From the NCBI RefSeq assembly GCF_000003605.2, contig NW_003130854.1, positions 262,099 through 326,098 of the forward strand: a stretch of DNA of 64,000 nucleotides, given 5' to 3'. The DNA is from Saccoglossus kowalevskii (Eukaryota > Hemichordata > Enteropneusta > Harrimaniidae). The notes under the pieces were generated by a model. The model saw only the letters and a program-made list of their open reading frames with translations. It had not been told where the DNA came from and did not search any database. The translations under genes were made by a program, and so were the position numbers. Below, in pieces: positions 11,615 to 23,270 of this stretch; within the stretch, counting starts at the first letter, position 1; each line of letters opens with the position of its first letter.

Positions 11615-13134
11615 ACTTTAAATGTATGTAACATTGAACATAATATGACTTGTCGCCATTACCATCAAATTTCAAATGGCTGACTGGCAGCCATCTTGTT
11701 CAAATATTTGTTTATTTCTATGCGTAAATATGCTATGACTCGGTTGTTCTGAACTTACAACATCCAGAGCAATTTCAATGACAAAATCTATAGTTTTCAC
11801 TGTAAAATTATCAAAATCAGTCTTCGGATCTGATAACATCACAAGAGCAAGGTTAGGGTTATTGTAAGAAAATATTGCTATCTATCAAGTTAAAAATTTG
11901 ACCCAGCAAGATGCAAAAAATGCCTCTTTAAATTGGCAATTCAGTTTTTGGTTTCAGTTTGAAATGTAGTGAAGCATGAAATTTGAAGCCTAGAGCAGAA
12001 CTTCAGACTTCCTCTGTGCATATCGATATGGCTTCACTGTTAGTCATTAAACGTGTAACAGGTGAAGTAGCTCATGCATTGAAGACTAGAAAGTATATTA
12101 TGAATATTTAACTTAAATTAGACTTTTATTTATGTTTCATCCATTAGGTACAGGTATTTTTTTGAGCTGATGTTTTGATGCTTAATGAGTAAAAAGAGGC
12201 GAACATTCTGGCAATAGTCACTACTCAATACATATGTAAGAAATGTATATCTAACTGCCGATACATCAAAATAATATTAGGCATGGCATCACCCTGTATT
12301 TTATGCATCAGTGTTTATTTTGTGGAATAAAAAAATGTCCAAAAAAAATCAACATATGTAAATGAGCTTACTATTACAATCATTGCCTTGTATGTGGCTT
12401 TTGTGATGTTTGACTTAAATAAAAACTTTGTCAAACAAACTTGATAACTGCTCTTCTTACTGAAGATTATTTGAGTCAGAAACTTGTCCCGGAAAACAAA
12501 TGTGATGGCATTTTTTTGTTGACAATAGTATTATGTCTTATGCATTGTATATACAAATATGTCTATGAAAGGGTTGAGGGGGGCAATTAATTTAAATACG
12601 GGGGACGTAACCAGTATATCTATTAAACACTGACGGATGTTATATAACTTGTTTATAAATTTAATCTCTTTGATTTATTGTGATAAAGTCTACACAGTAA
12701 TGTTATTGGTAACATTCAGAAACTGAAATGCAGTATATACAGTACAGCCAATTTGAAATCAAGTCATAACTCATGGAAATATATTAGTTTGCACGTTTTG
12801 ATACAACCAAATCACCAAATCACCTGAAAATACCTAATTAAAGCTTAGTAACGTCTCAGTTTGTACTCATTGATCTCCGCGACAGTCAAAGCCGCCATCT
12901 TTGTTTGTATGAGACCCATATATCTCGCGCATGCGTTGCGCGATGACTACCGCTACCTTTAAGATGACATTCTTCCTCTAACTTACTGTGATGCATGTCT
13001 TATTCAATGTCTCTGTTTCCTTGGCAACATGCACTGATCATCTTACCACTGACCTGAAGTTGTTTCATTCAAATCGTTCAGTGCTGTAATATGATGACAT
13101 GTTCTTATTAATATATTCAAATCACCCATTCAAG

Positions 13135-13378
13135 GAAACGTGCACGAGTTTCAATTGAAAAAGGATTACAGGAAATATCACCATTTTTTGATACAAGTAT
13201 AGATGGGTGGGTTATTTTGATCAATGAAAAAATGCGTTCAAACTACTGTTGGAAAGTCTTTCCTCCAGAATCAAACTTTAGCCACAAGATACATGTATAT
13301 CATGTTTATAAAACAGAAAGAGGAGTAGTATTTGATGATAAAATATTTTATAATAAATATTCTACCTGCCTATCATGA
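13135..13378 (+). CDS. Unidentified coding-like segment; possible LicD/fukutin-type fragment
   Basis: An open frame of about 80 codons without ATG follows an AG acceptor (13133-13134) and runs to a TGA at 13376-13378. The peptide looks like real protein: EKGLQEISPFFDTSIDGWV, then KVFPPESNF and HKIHVYHVYKTERG. The D-x-x-x-D spacing (FDTSID) followed by K-I-x-V-Y-x-V-Y recalls the metal-binding and following strands of LicD/fukutin nucleotidyltransferases, but this is pattern memory, not a match. Upstream and downstream partners are not found apart from the piece at 13743. No good donor is seen before the stop. It could be a remnant of a gene or an exon pair of an unlisted gene. Confidence 0.3.
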
Positions 13379-13742
13379 TTAAATAGTCCATCCACAAAAG
13401 ATAGTATGTTTACCTTGTTTTAGCTTACCTAGTTGTATGTTTTAATGATTGATACGATTACATTATGCATAACCGTTTAGAAACGCAATTGTAACATCGC
13501 CCTCTACAGGTCAAAATGTTTCCAGAGGGGGATTGAATTCAGAAACGACAGACAACATATATATACATACATCAGATACAGCCCCTTAACCATTGTTTTT
13601 CTTCAATAATTATATATTACAAAATATATTGAATATATCTTTTTGGACAACTGTAATATCGCTGTAGTGTGTTTTTTTTGTGTGTGTGTGTGTTTATTAC
13701 TAACTCGTACTATAACGTTTTTTTTTTTTTTTTTTTACAAAG

Positions 13743-13896
13743 GTTAAAAATAGTTTCTAGATATGAACAATATCTGCAAATCTCCGAGTTGTGGGATTTC
13801 ACGTACATGGGTGTAAATTGCCATGGGACTCATTTCTATATACGCCGCCCAGATGATGTTATCGTCACACGCTTGAATGACCGTTTACTCTTATAA
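13743..13896 (+). CDS. Unidentified terminal-exon-like segment (possible partner of the 13135 piece)
   Basis: After a long T tract and ACAAAG (an acceptor-like site), an open frame of 51 codons ends at TAA (13894-13896). It reads RLKIVSRYEQYLQISELWDF, then MGVNCHGTHFYIRRPDDVI and VTRLNDRLLL. The F/Y-x-G-x(4)-G-x-x-F-Y-I-x-x-P-D-D pattern would suit the C-terminal part of a LicD-like domain. It lies 365 bp after the previous piece on the same strand, so the two may belong to one gene or gene remnant. Function is not assigned. Confidence 0.3.
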
Positions 13897-14889
13897 TTGC
13901 ATTTGTTTCCCAGTAAGACTTTTTTCTTTTATTAATGATTTGAGGATATTAAATACAGTTTCAGAAAATCATTGAGAATTTTTTTATTTTTTGGACACTT
14001 CCAGATTATTATAAACTATTATTAATAATAAAAAGCCGGGAGTACCCTACCTCGTTTCAAATAAAAAAAAGGTAATGTTGAAATTCGGGATAACAACATT
14101 CTCTATAAATAAACATAGTCACTGATCTATCTCAAAATGGTATTCAACTATGAAACTAGGAATTTATTCACAGATCGATTTTGATGACTTTTGCGGGTAC
14201 TTGGGAACAACGAAAATTGTTTTAAAATGACATCACATAAAACGTTGACAACAAACATTTTACAATCAAGTGAGACAAAACGTAAACAAAATTCATAACC
14301 ATTGAACCCTTGTTTCTTTTACTTTTAATTCAGGATAAAAGAAATGCTCTGGTGAATAGTAAATAAAACATGATTTGTGTTTTTTTTAGCTTACAACATG
14401 TTTCACTCTTAAAATCAATAAATGGTAATTTTTCAAATAAGTTCCCAGAAAATTGAAATTATTAATTGATCAATGATTCCCCAAATACACACACAAATTG
14501 TTAAATATTTCTGGGTTAAAAAAGTAGCATTAATTATGCACGACTTGTGTGAGCATATACTTACTAGAACTAAAATGAACTGTGCAACCCCAGTATCGTG
14601 CACACATCGCGAGAGCAAAACTGTTTCAAACTTCCTAAAGTTGTATTGTTCAAGTTGAAAAAAAATGGTTTGAAGCATTTGCCATAATAAGTAATATGTG
14701 TATTATAATAAAGCTTGCATGGTATTCGCAAAACTATACGCGTTGTTTTAAAAACCGAGCATCGCCGTCACGACCCAGGCTACGCGGTCGCCTAGAACAC
14801 ACACTCCCCGGCACACCCACCTATAAGCAAATAGTGTTTATCATGAAAAGCATTGACAACGGCGTGAAACTTGCGCGTCTAAATAAAAA

Positions 14890-15077
14890 ATACTGTAAAA
14901 TACTTTATTTTCGCCGAAGGAGTGATTCAGTGAAAATAAAATCCAGCAAATTTACCTTTTTTCCTAGGTTTTACATTCAACTCACCAAAAATCAGTGAAA
15001 ATAAATTCCACACAAAATACCCAAAAAAGTCTTTTCAGCGAAAATTTATTCCAGTGAAAATAAATTATTTCACAGTA
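14890..15077. mobile_element. ACTGTAAA-ended MITE, copy 2
   Basis: A related unit to that at 5035, with the same ACTGTAAAA end and the CAGTGAAAATAAA motif repeated four times internally. It ends in TTTCACAGTA. It is diverged from copy 1 but clearly of the same family. Confidence 0.55.
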
Positions 15078-15165
15078 TCACAATGCATAACGTAATTCCA
15101 ACAAACAATTTGATTTTCACAATGAATATAAAGAGCAATACTAGTACTTTATTACTCCAAAAAAA

Positions 15166-15291
15166 GAAGTGGTCGTCGCACTGCACGTGTTCGAATTTAA
15201 TGTAAACAAACAGTGTATTTTACACGCGTTGTGTACGTTGCTATGAGTTCCACATCGAACAGGAGGCAACGCGACGACGGCCGCCCTTTAA
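15166..15291. mobile_element. TTAA MITE, family 2, inverted copy
   Basis: Reverse orientation of the 22458 unit: it keeps GTCGTCGCACTGCACGTG, ATTTTACACGCGTTGTG and GCGACGACGGCCGCCC, then TTAA at 15288-15291. The other end has lost TTAA. A partial copy also lies around 12888-12964 (GCGCGATGACTACCG then CTTTAA). Confidence 0.65.
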
Positions 15292-15961
15292 CGTCTATCA
15301 ATATTAGGGTTTTATGAAAGTGCGCCGTCAAACGTTCATATCAGGTTGATCTAAGGCTACAATCTTGTTTAGCTATGAGACTCGTCAAGTGGTCGTGTTA
15401 GGAAAAGGTGTATTTGAACAGGACTGTGTCTGACCCCAGTTACATTGCACGATTTGATACGGTGCACCAAAAAGTTGGATCCATTAATCGGCGTTTCTGT
15501 AACACCATCAACTCGGTCAATTTCAGATTTAAATCGATTTCGCGTTCGATTTTCCACTGACATGAATCACAATACGTGACTTCGTGTTAAATATACCGCG
15601 AGAACGCATCAGAATACGCGCAGTTTTGTTTGATTTCTTTGACATTGAATAAAGGTTTATAGTGGGAATTCGGTCAAGGTATAATGGTGATGCGACGGTA
15701 AAATTAATGATTCTTTGTTGACGAAGGTGAACAAAAGTTCCAATAGAGATGGTTAACGATAAGGATTGAGGCGGGTCATATACATACAGCGTGGGGGGCA
15801 AGGGGATAGGTGGTACAGGTTACATGAAATAAAAAAGGCATTGTACCTTTTTACAGGAAATAAAATGAAATAGTTTTTTACATTTTACGGATAACGCAAG
15901 TTTGTAATTACATTTTACATTGTTATAATTTGTGTTTAAAAATCAAAATTGGAAATTGCGT

Positions 15962-16085
15962 ACGAATTGCGACATATGATGTGGAAAAATGCTTTATACG
16001 CTTACAAAAAATAAAAATTTTGTACAAATTACGAACGAATAAAATAGCTGATTAAATTTTACACCTTGCCAATGTCTACGAATTT
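15962..16085. repeat. Dispersed repeat, copy 1 (partner at 42531)
   Basis: The blocks ATGTGGAAAAA, ACGCTTACAAAAAATAAAA, TTGTACAAATTAC, AATAGCTGATTA and TGCC.ATGTCTACGAA occur in the same order here and at 42531-42650. No terminal repeats or coding content are visible. Class unknown. Confidence 0.6.
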
Positions 16086-17054
16086 ACGTTTTTTATTTAT
16101 TTAAATGAAATTATTTCGAAAATAAAAACAATAAATAAAAACACCTACAAAAATACCCCTTGCCGACCCTCTACAAATGTTTTGCATATTTTATGTCCTT
16201 GCCGAAATGTTAATGATTTTGTTGCTCAAAGAAATTGATTTTTGGTAGGTTTTCAGAAAATTTAATTTGACTAGGGTAATGCTAAAATCCAGATAGTATA
16301 ACACGGGGAATAATTGGGTGTACTGCCAGACTCCTACCCAGGGTAGCAACATGCATTCAACAATTATATTATTTTTTATGTTATACGTGATATTGAGCTG
16401 TGCGCCATTCCCGAGGCTTGTGCAAAAGATTTATTTTATGATTGATTCGACAACGTTTTTTTAGCAATGTGTAATGAATAATTAGAAACAAAATTTAGTA
16501 ATGAATTTTGAGATAGTAGATCCCTGTTCAGAAGAATTAACTTCCTGTTACTCTGATCCGTTCCTCCGTGTGTAATTTGTGTGCAGAAAATCCTCAGCCA
16601 TTTCCCAGTCAGTGAGATTGAACTCAACATGTCACAATACTGACAAATTTCAAATCACGTAGATCTCTGGGAGGCTTGTCGATATCACGCAGAGTTCAGT
16701 ATCATAGATTGACCTACATCAACGACGTTATGTCCCAGACTCCTGCATAGGCTTACAATTGCTGACGGTAACCTGGCACTAATTAAGGTCATCTTACACT
16801 ATTCAACCTTTGTCTGCAAAAATTATGTGGCAAAATAATTGTTACAATAATAGAGCAGCGCTTTGCTATATAACACATGTCTGAAACAAAAGATGTAATG
16901 TTATAGTTTCCAATATACTTTACCCATTGAACTCGGTGAGTAAAGATCACATGTTTCTCAAATTCAGCCATTCACAAATAAAGCAGCACATTGTTTTCTT
17001 TTTTCTAAATAAAAGTGTTATATCTGTAGCTGATAGGAAATTAAAATCAATTGG

Positions 17055-17211
17055 TTCAGCTAGAGGATCGTCATCTGCGCACGCGCGGGAATTGAGTCCC
17101 AAGCGACGATAACAGACGCTAAAAACGCAAAGGCTCATGGGTAGACGCTTGTTTGTAAACAATGACACGCTATGGCTATCTAATGCATGCGCAGATGAGG
17201 ACCCGCTTTAA
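17055..17211. mobile_element. TTAA MITE, family 1, copy C
   Basis: Same orientation as the 4349 copy and very similar inside (GGGAATTGAGTCCCAAGC, CGCAAAGGCTCATGGGTAG, GTAAACAATGACACG). The right end keeps TTAA (17208-17211); the left end has decayed. Confidence 0.7.
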
Positions 17212-19793
17212 AGAAGAAATTATAGAATAAACTAGAAATACGCAAAATGTTGTACAAATATTTTTGAGGGAATTACGGTGTTCGTAAGGCCAATGTGACA
17301 GACAAGGCTGTGTGGAATCAGACACATCAGACCCGGTGAGTTACTAGTACATTCTGGCAAGATGTTTTGCTATATTAAACAACTGTGTATACCCACAAAT
17401 GAAGATCGTATTAACATTGTTTGTATGGAATTGCGATTTCAGTTGACATATTGTAAATTGTGTTACATATGACAGCGAACAATGCAAGCAAGGTGAAATA
17501 TGATGTCAAATGTTGAAGGGGCAAACTAAAAATTTGCATCAATATAAATTTCTATGTTTCGTTCTAGTGATCATAATTTAGATATTAAACTGAGAAGTGG
17601 ATCCTGACAAAACAACTGTGTGTGATAAAAGATAAGAGTCACATATTTGACTGTGAGCGTTATGTATCTAGCAGATTTTTTTTAAAACTGGTCGTGACTT
17701 TATAAAATAAACTATCCATGTTGGTAACAATTATGGAATTTGGAATACAGCTTTCTAAATGGAATTATCATTGCAATTATGTTGTCATTTTCAGAGATAT
17801 ATATGTCTGTTTTAATTGGTTTGTTGTCTAACCATACTTCACTCTCTGATGTTATAGTTGTGGTAACAATATAGAAATATTCAAATCATATATGACAAAC
17901 ACAAAATTATGAAATATAACACGATATATAAATCCACGTACGAGAAATGATACTCAGTATAAAACAGGAAACAAATGCAGATGTGAATGTAAATCGACGC
18001 CATCGTACACGGCAGCTCGCCTGGATGCCAATGTGTGGGTTAGTAATTAGACACTCGACCACAAATATGAACTGTGTGTAGGTGATCACTTTCGTTGTTT
18101 ACGCATTAGTGGGTCCTTGACCCAAATCACGTATCTCATTGCACTCTTCCTGGAGGGCTCTCACCGGCAAACTGGGTTAGAACATGTTGCTGGATCGTTG
18201 TTTCGCAATACAAAATGCACTTATGGTATAAGTATAGGTATATATTTTGTAGTTACCTAGGTGTGAATATGGCCACGTTTTTGGTGTCTCAGTGGCACCC
18301 ACGTCCCACCATTGAATATAAGGAAATCTTACCTCGAATTTTATAGACTACAGATATACATAACAGAAACTGGCCCGATGTGAAATTCATACCCATGCCT
18401 GGGATATCATGCTATGAGTATGCAGGTAATACGAAAATACCCTAACGTATGCGGGGATCGTATCGATTGTTTGAATGCACACTGTGAGGTATTCTCGTGA
18501 TAGTATTATACATTTGTTTCTGTGTGATATAACAATCTGAAATACGTTGCAAGTAAAAGTTTAAGTAATTTGTATGAAGAGTGTATTTATCTCAAAATAT
18601 TGTGTAATTCACTGTTTTCCGTGTCATAATCTCTTAAATATTGAAAAGTACGTCTCTAGACAGCAAGTTATACCGCTCCAAAACTCAATGTTTCGACTAC
18701 ATCTTCTGAGTAGAAACGTACACTCACTCAAACTAACATGCGCAGTGTGGGATCACGCTGCCAGTAATTTAACTGCGCCTGGAAGTTGCGTTTTCACACA
18801 TTAAATAATGCAAATATTATTGGTTCAACATGACGAGATTATCATCTTAGCCAGGGTAATGATGTACATGTGCAGAAAAGAGTTCGAAATTCTGGTCTAT
18901 AAACAACTTGTATTAGTATTAAACAATGTGAGTGACTTGATTGTGAACAATATATATATATATATATTTATTGGCATGGCGAGTATATACAATGATTTTC
19001 TGTCATAAACATGTTCAAACGTACATATTAGATGTAACGGAAACATCAGTATGCAAGAATAGACCACGCGGTCATTATGTTATCTCACCTGATTTTTTAC
19101 TTTAGGTCTGAGCTTTACAAATTTCTCATTGAGTCCAACATTTCATCGATTTTACGAGCATTTCAATACCAATGCATACAATGTATTGTGTAACATTTGT
19201 TGTAAAATACAGTAGAATTACAATATTTTGCTGCGAATAAAATTCAATATATTGGTAAATCGCAAAATTATCGAATTGAGTTTATAATATCAGAGTTCAA
19301 TAAACAAATCATTTATTGGCTTTGTCGTGTCCTGTTAACATATATTTGAAATATCAATTATTAAAATATAAAACAAATAAAAAAGAAATAAACATGTCTC
19401 TTCCTTTTACGCAGCTTCTTATTAATCTAGTTTAATTTGTGATTTATAAACTGTTACTACCCTGTATTCCTCGAAGGAAAGCAAGAAAGAGGAAAAAGGA
19501 AAACTTTTTCCAATAACGTTATATAGAAACTATCACCGCTAGATCTTAAAATTGCAAATATTTTATGCATTTGTTACGAATATATACATTTCAATTTCTT
19601 TCTAAGAAATGTTTAGTGGCATTTGTACAGTGCTTAACAATACGCAATGGCTAGGTAACGTATACTACATGCGTAATAATGTGTATGGGCTGAGTACATA
19701 TGATACGCAGTCACGTAGTGATTGCACAAATATATCAGCATTAACGGATATGCAGCCCCACAGCCTTTGTGCGGCTGTTGTTTCATTCACTTC

Positions 19794-20375
19794 TTATATC
19801 TTTTTAACTTCGTCACTGTTATTTTTTTTATTTTTCATTGCAAGGAAATATCCATCTTTGATGCAATTGATAATGAAATCGAACAATTTATGCCAGACTT
19901 GTCCGACGTCCGGCGTGAAAAGCTCGTTCCCCAGACTCGATCGCCAAGTATGCATCATGCAATCCGTGTAAATGTCAAAGTACGCACCGTCGACTTCGTC
20001 AAAATCTGTGTGTCGTTTCCCCAAGTTGTGTAGTAGAATAGATATGTCGCCGTCCAGGTTATCTATGTTCTCTATAACCGCCCCAACAGATTGCATAAAT
20101 CGCCGCCCGTGCATCTTGAAGATTTCGTTCTGTTGAAGCATATCGTTAGGGACGTAACGGAAGGGAAACAAATCCTTCACATGGGGAGCCACAGCGAAGA
20201 TCTGAAGAAAAATCTTGCCGCCGTTTCTAGTCATATCCGATGCCAATAATGGCCACGTGCTTCGCAATATAGCAGTTTCGCGATCGGTAAAGCTAACCGC
20301 ACTGTCGACTGTTTTCTGTTTTTGTAGCTTCAATGAAGAATTGGTTTGAACATGGTGAGAATTCGCACAACCCAT
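19794..20375 (-). CDS. Globin-X-like globin, predicted membrane-anchored, single exon
   Basis: A 193-residue globin in one uninterrupted frame. The start chosen is the second ATG (20375), giving MGCANSHH: Gly2 suits N-myristoylation and Cys3 palmitoylation, as known for globin X. An upstream in-frame ATG at 20390 would add five lysine-rich residues and hide this signal. Helix landmarks: Trp41 (A12), the CD-corner phenylalanine in DLFPFR (about 70), distal His89 in KMHGRRFM (E7), and proximal His122 in NLGKRH (F8), so haem binding should be intact. The C-terminal tail is Lys/Asn-rich. Globin X is membrane-bound and proposed to act in redox or nitrite chemistry rather than oxygen storage. Vertebrate globin X genes have introns in the globin fold; none is seen here. 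An AT microsatellite lies just upstream. Neuroglobin-like is the alternative, but the MGC start favours globin X. Confidence 0.88.
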   Translation of the reverse strand: MGCANSHHVQTNSSLKLQKQKTVDSAVSFTDRETAILRSTWPLLASDMTRNGGKIFLQIFAVAPHVKDLFPFRYVPNDMLQQNEIFKMHGRRFMQSVGAVIENIDNLDGDISILLHNLGKRHTDFDEVDGAYFDIYTDCMMHTWRSSLGNELFTPDVGQVWHKLFDFIINCIKDGYFLAMKNKKNNSDEVKKI

Positions 20376-20397
20376 GTTTTTTTTTTTCAATGCGTAT

Positions 20398-20416
20398 AAT
20401 ATATATATATATATAT
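20398..20416. repeat. AT dinucleotide microsatellite upstream of the globin
   Basis: About 19 bp of alternating TA directly upstream of the globin start codon, separated from it by an A-rich run on the coding strand. It could act as a TATA-like element but is equally likely a neutral microsatellite. Confidence 0.7.
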
Positions 20417-20699
20417 AGGGTTAACCGTTAAATATAAATCAACGTTCCAAGCGTCGCTGTATAGTATCAACACACTATGCGGTCTCACCATGTATTGGTA
20501 AACTCTGGATACGAATCTTCACGTATATGTCTTCGAAGATTGATAATCGTGATGGGTTTTTACAGGCTTAATCATTCACCTCTGTTTAGGTTTGCGAGCA
20601 CGACTCATCTTCATCTGTAAATTGGAGCAAAAAAAAGTCAAGGTTAATGATGTAGAATCAAATAAGGCTAATATCGTATCTGATGAAAATGATGTTATT

Positions 20700-21345
20700 A
20701 AGTGATGGGATCAGTTCAACATCCTGTCGGGCCTAGCCAATCAAATTACATTCACGCAGCCAACCCACAGCGATAGGAAAGCACTGTAGACAGTTTTTTC
20801 TTGAAACGAACAATTGCCGTCTTGGCCTCCTATCGAGTTATGTGAATCATTAATAGACCAGCATATTGTGAAAATACTGCGCTTACAAACACACAATGTA
20901 TGCTATATATGCTGGACATTCATCTGTGTCCGATGTATTTTTTCTAAAAATCGAATCTGTTTAAATATAATTGCATAAATCATTATTTAAAAAAAAACCG
21001 ACGCTTCGTAGACTAAAACCAGATGGCAATGCCGTGTCGTGGCGTGAATCTACTGTGTTATATATCATCGAGTCACAATTAGCAGCAAGTTACGGGTGCG
21101 TTTGTCAGTCTCGATTATCATTTGAGTCGTAACTACGCGACATGAAGTCAAAGACGACACCTATACACTGTTTTATAATGCAAAAGTGTCCTTCACTATT
21201 GACGTCCACTTAGTTACGTTAATCAGCCAAACATCGAGCTGTTTCGTTACGCTCGATGTTCTTTAGTTCTAACCATGTAGCTCGTATAAGAAAAGGAAGA
21301 CTCTTTATATTTTTTATGCACAAAATCACAATGATGTCGTATACA
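20700..21345. repeat. Diverged duplicated segment, copy 1 (partner near 24.9-25.5 kb)
   Basis: Ordered shared blocks with the second copy include TTC(C)ATTCA.GCAGCCA.CCC, GTGTC..G..GTGACGTGAATC-like sequence, GTGTCCTTC.C.ATTG, TTAATC..CCAAACAT.GAGCTGT and AATGATGT.GTATAC. It lies 0.3-1.0 kb upstream of the globin start. Boundaries are approximate and homology is patchy. Confidence 0.5.
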
Positions 21346-21422
21346 ACTAACAGTGTGTTGTTATTGATCAAAAGTGACTACACTAATAAATGACTGTATA
21401 TCATTTCAATGCTGGGAATATT

Positions 21423-21515
21423 TGTATATTTTCAGAAAATATCTCATATAATTTGTATGTTTTCAGAAAATATCTCATATAATTTGTATGTTTTCAGAAA
21501 ATATTTCAAGTCAAT
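21423..21515. repeat. 31-bp tandem repeat, about three copies
   Basis: The unit TTTTCAGAAAATATCTCATA followed by TAATTTGTATG repeats with period 31. The last copy is partial and diverged. Confidence 0.9.
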
Positions 21516-22457
21516 ACATAGCTACAGGTTATTATATTCTACATGTCCTATACTTATTGAAGAAAATGATATCCTGTCACGTGTTTTTCCGTACCTTACG
21601 TCTTTTAGTTTTGTTAAATATTTTACTGTGTATTGAAGCTACCCGCTATAATACTTAAAATCCTATTTGGCAAACCTTGTTATTATCATATCACAGCGTG
21701 GTATAGTAACTATCATCGAGTTGACCCACCTTCTGCCTTCTTGGTTGCTATTTGCGCAGGTGGTAGATAGATGATACTGACCCAGCAATATCAGATTTAT
21801 TAAACGAGTATAGTACATTTCATTTCTTTAGAGAAATTGACAAATGAAAAATACTACACGAGTAGGTCTGTTGTATGTTCACGAATTCGATATGCCATTT
21901 ATCCTATGTATTCATTTCACTGGTTATAAAGGCTAAAATTAACGCAGAGATCGTAGTTCGTGAGAGCGTATTCTATCCTTAAATGTGATATCAGACAACT
22001 GATGGTATCTCAAGACGTTTTAGGACAATATGCATATGGTAGATTACTATTATGAACACTCACGTGTTCAGTGATATATTAATTTATCACTGGTTTAGTT
22101 GAATTATCACTCATATAAATCACCTCACTGGCGATGAAAACATAAAATCATATTCCACAATGAAGATTTATGTTTAATTTCGACAAAGATGACATGTAAA
22201 TATTTCTCTTGGTAGGCGTGTTCGATGAATACTACTTAACTAATTTTCACAGGTCACGGGACTTCTGCAACGCATCGTTAAGTATAATTATTAGCATGCA
22301 GTGCGTGCACGCATCAAATTGTACAGCGTAGCTAATACTGGGATCACAGTTTACCCATCTCAGTCTATCAGTGAGTATGCAAATACACAAGAATGTGAGG
22401 ATTTTAGAGACTTCAAATACGCGTTAATATACTTGTCAACGTTTTTGTCGATCAATC

Positions 22458-22567
22458 TTAAAGGGCGGCAGTCGTCGTGCCGTAGCGATGTAGACAACGC
22501 GTGTAAAATACGTTGTTTATTTACATGAAATTCGAACACGCGCTGTGCGACGACTACCGCGCTTTAA
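22458..22567. mobile_element. TTAA-flanked MITE, family 2, whole copy
   Basis: A 110-bp CpG-rich unit with TTAA at both ends and terminal inverted repeats near TTAAAGGGCGGCAGTCGTCG. It is shorter than family 1 and has a different core (GACAACGCGTGTAAAATACG, ATTCGAACACG). The ends resemble family 1, suggesting a shared transposase source. Confidence 0.7.
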
Positions 22568-23004
22568 GACGGGGAATGCATTGCGAGCTTGACGTTCACT
22601 TTTGATTACGTGAAACTACGACGGTTTTTTCAACAACGCAAAATGAAATTGGTCTTCGTCAATATCAAATCTAATATGTAGTGATTTAATTTTGTTGAAA
22701 AGTTTTGAGCTGATAACCGAAATGTATGTTATTTATCACAAATGTATGAAATTTCATTTCAGAAAGGTGTCAATGACAGAATATGCTACACACACGTATC
22801 GAGTCAATCCAATATTTCGCAGTCAGTTTGAACAAACGCATTTTTTAAACACTTTAAACATTGCCCTTATTGTCCTGACTCAGATAAAGATTTTGCCGAA
22901 GTAGAAACATGAATTTGCTTACCGAAAGCTCCATCATTCAATAAATCAGCGTGGTAGTTAAGTTGTTTCAACATTACTGCATTGCTTGTCTTCAACTGTT
23001 AACT

Positions 23005-23270
23005 GAAAGTTTTTTTTATTAATATGTAAAACCTTTCCTTTTTTGAATTGTTATACCCCTCTCAGAATTAGAATGGTTTCACCCACTGTGTTCGAATCCC
23101 AGTTATCGCCATAGCACTGTATATTGTCTGTGTGTCGTTATAACATATCATACTCATTCTTTCGCAGTCTTATTATTAAATATAATTGTTATACTAACCA
23201 ATAATCGCAAGTGCAATTTAAAATGGTTTCATCCAATGTGCTCTAATATAGCTATTCACTCGTTTACGAC
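23005..23270. repeat. Diverged ~150-bp tandem duplication
   Basis: TTATTAA.AT..., GAATTGTTATA and AATGGTTTCACCCACTGTG (first copy, ending near 23100) recur as TTATTAAATATAATTGTTATA and AATGGTTTCATCCAATGTG (second copy, near 23170-23245). Homology is imperfect. Confidence 0.4.

Larger units (their letters stand above)
10311..13134. other. Intergenic stretch downstream of USP30
   Basis: This holds the USP30 3' untranslated region, the inverted MITE at 11449-11614 and a partial family 2 MITE near 12.9 kb. The rest is AT-rich unique-looking sequence with stops in all frames. I see no RNA gene and no convincing coding exon. Confidence 0.6.
13897..19793. other. Intergenic stretch, repeat-rich, no gene recognised
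   Basis: Contains the ACTGTAAA MITE (14890), the TTAA MITEs (15166 and 17055), a copy of a dispersed repeat (15962-16085) and a short TA microsatellite (18952-18968). A locally GC-richer patch with several CpGs lies at 14740-14820. Open frames here are short, low in complexity or overlap repeats; none is supported as a gene. Confidence 0.55.

Noticed and set aside
19609-20033. Plus-strand frames of 103-120 codons
   Set aside because: They are antisense to the globin, whose frame carries all the expected haem-fold residues.
23080-23100. tRNA B-box-like GTTCGAATCCC
   Set aside because: No matching A box, anticodon stem or acceptor stem at the right spacing. The site falls in a diverged duplication.
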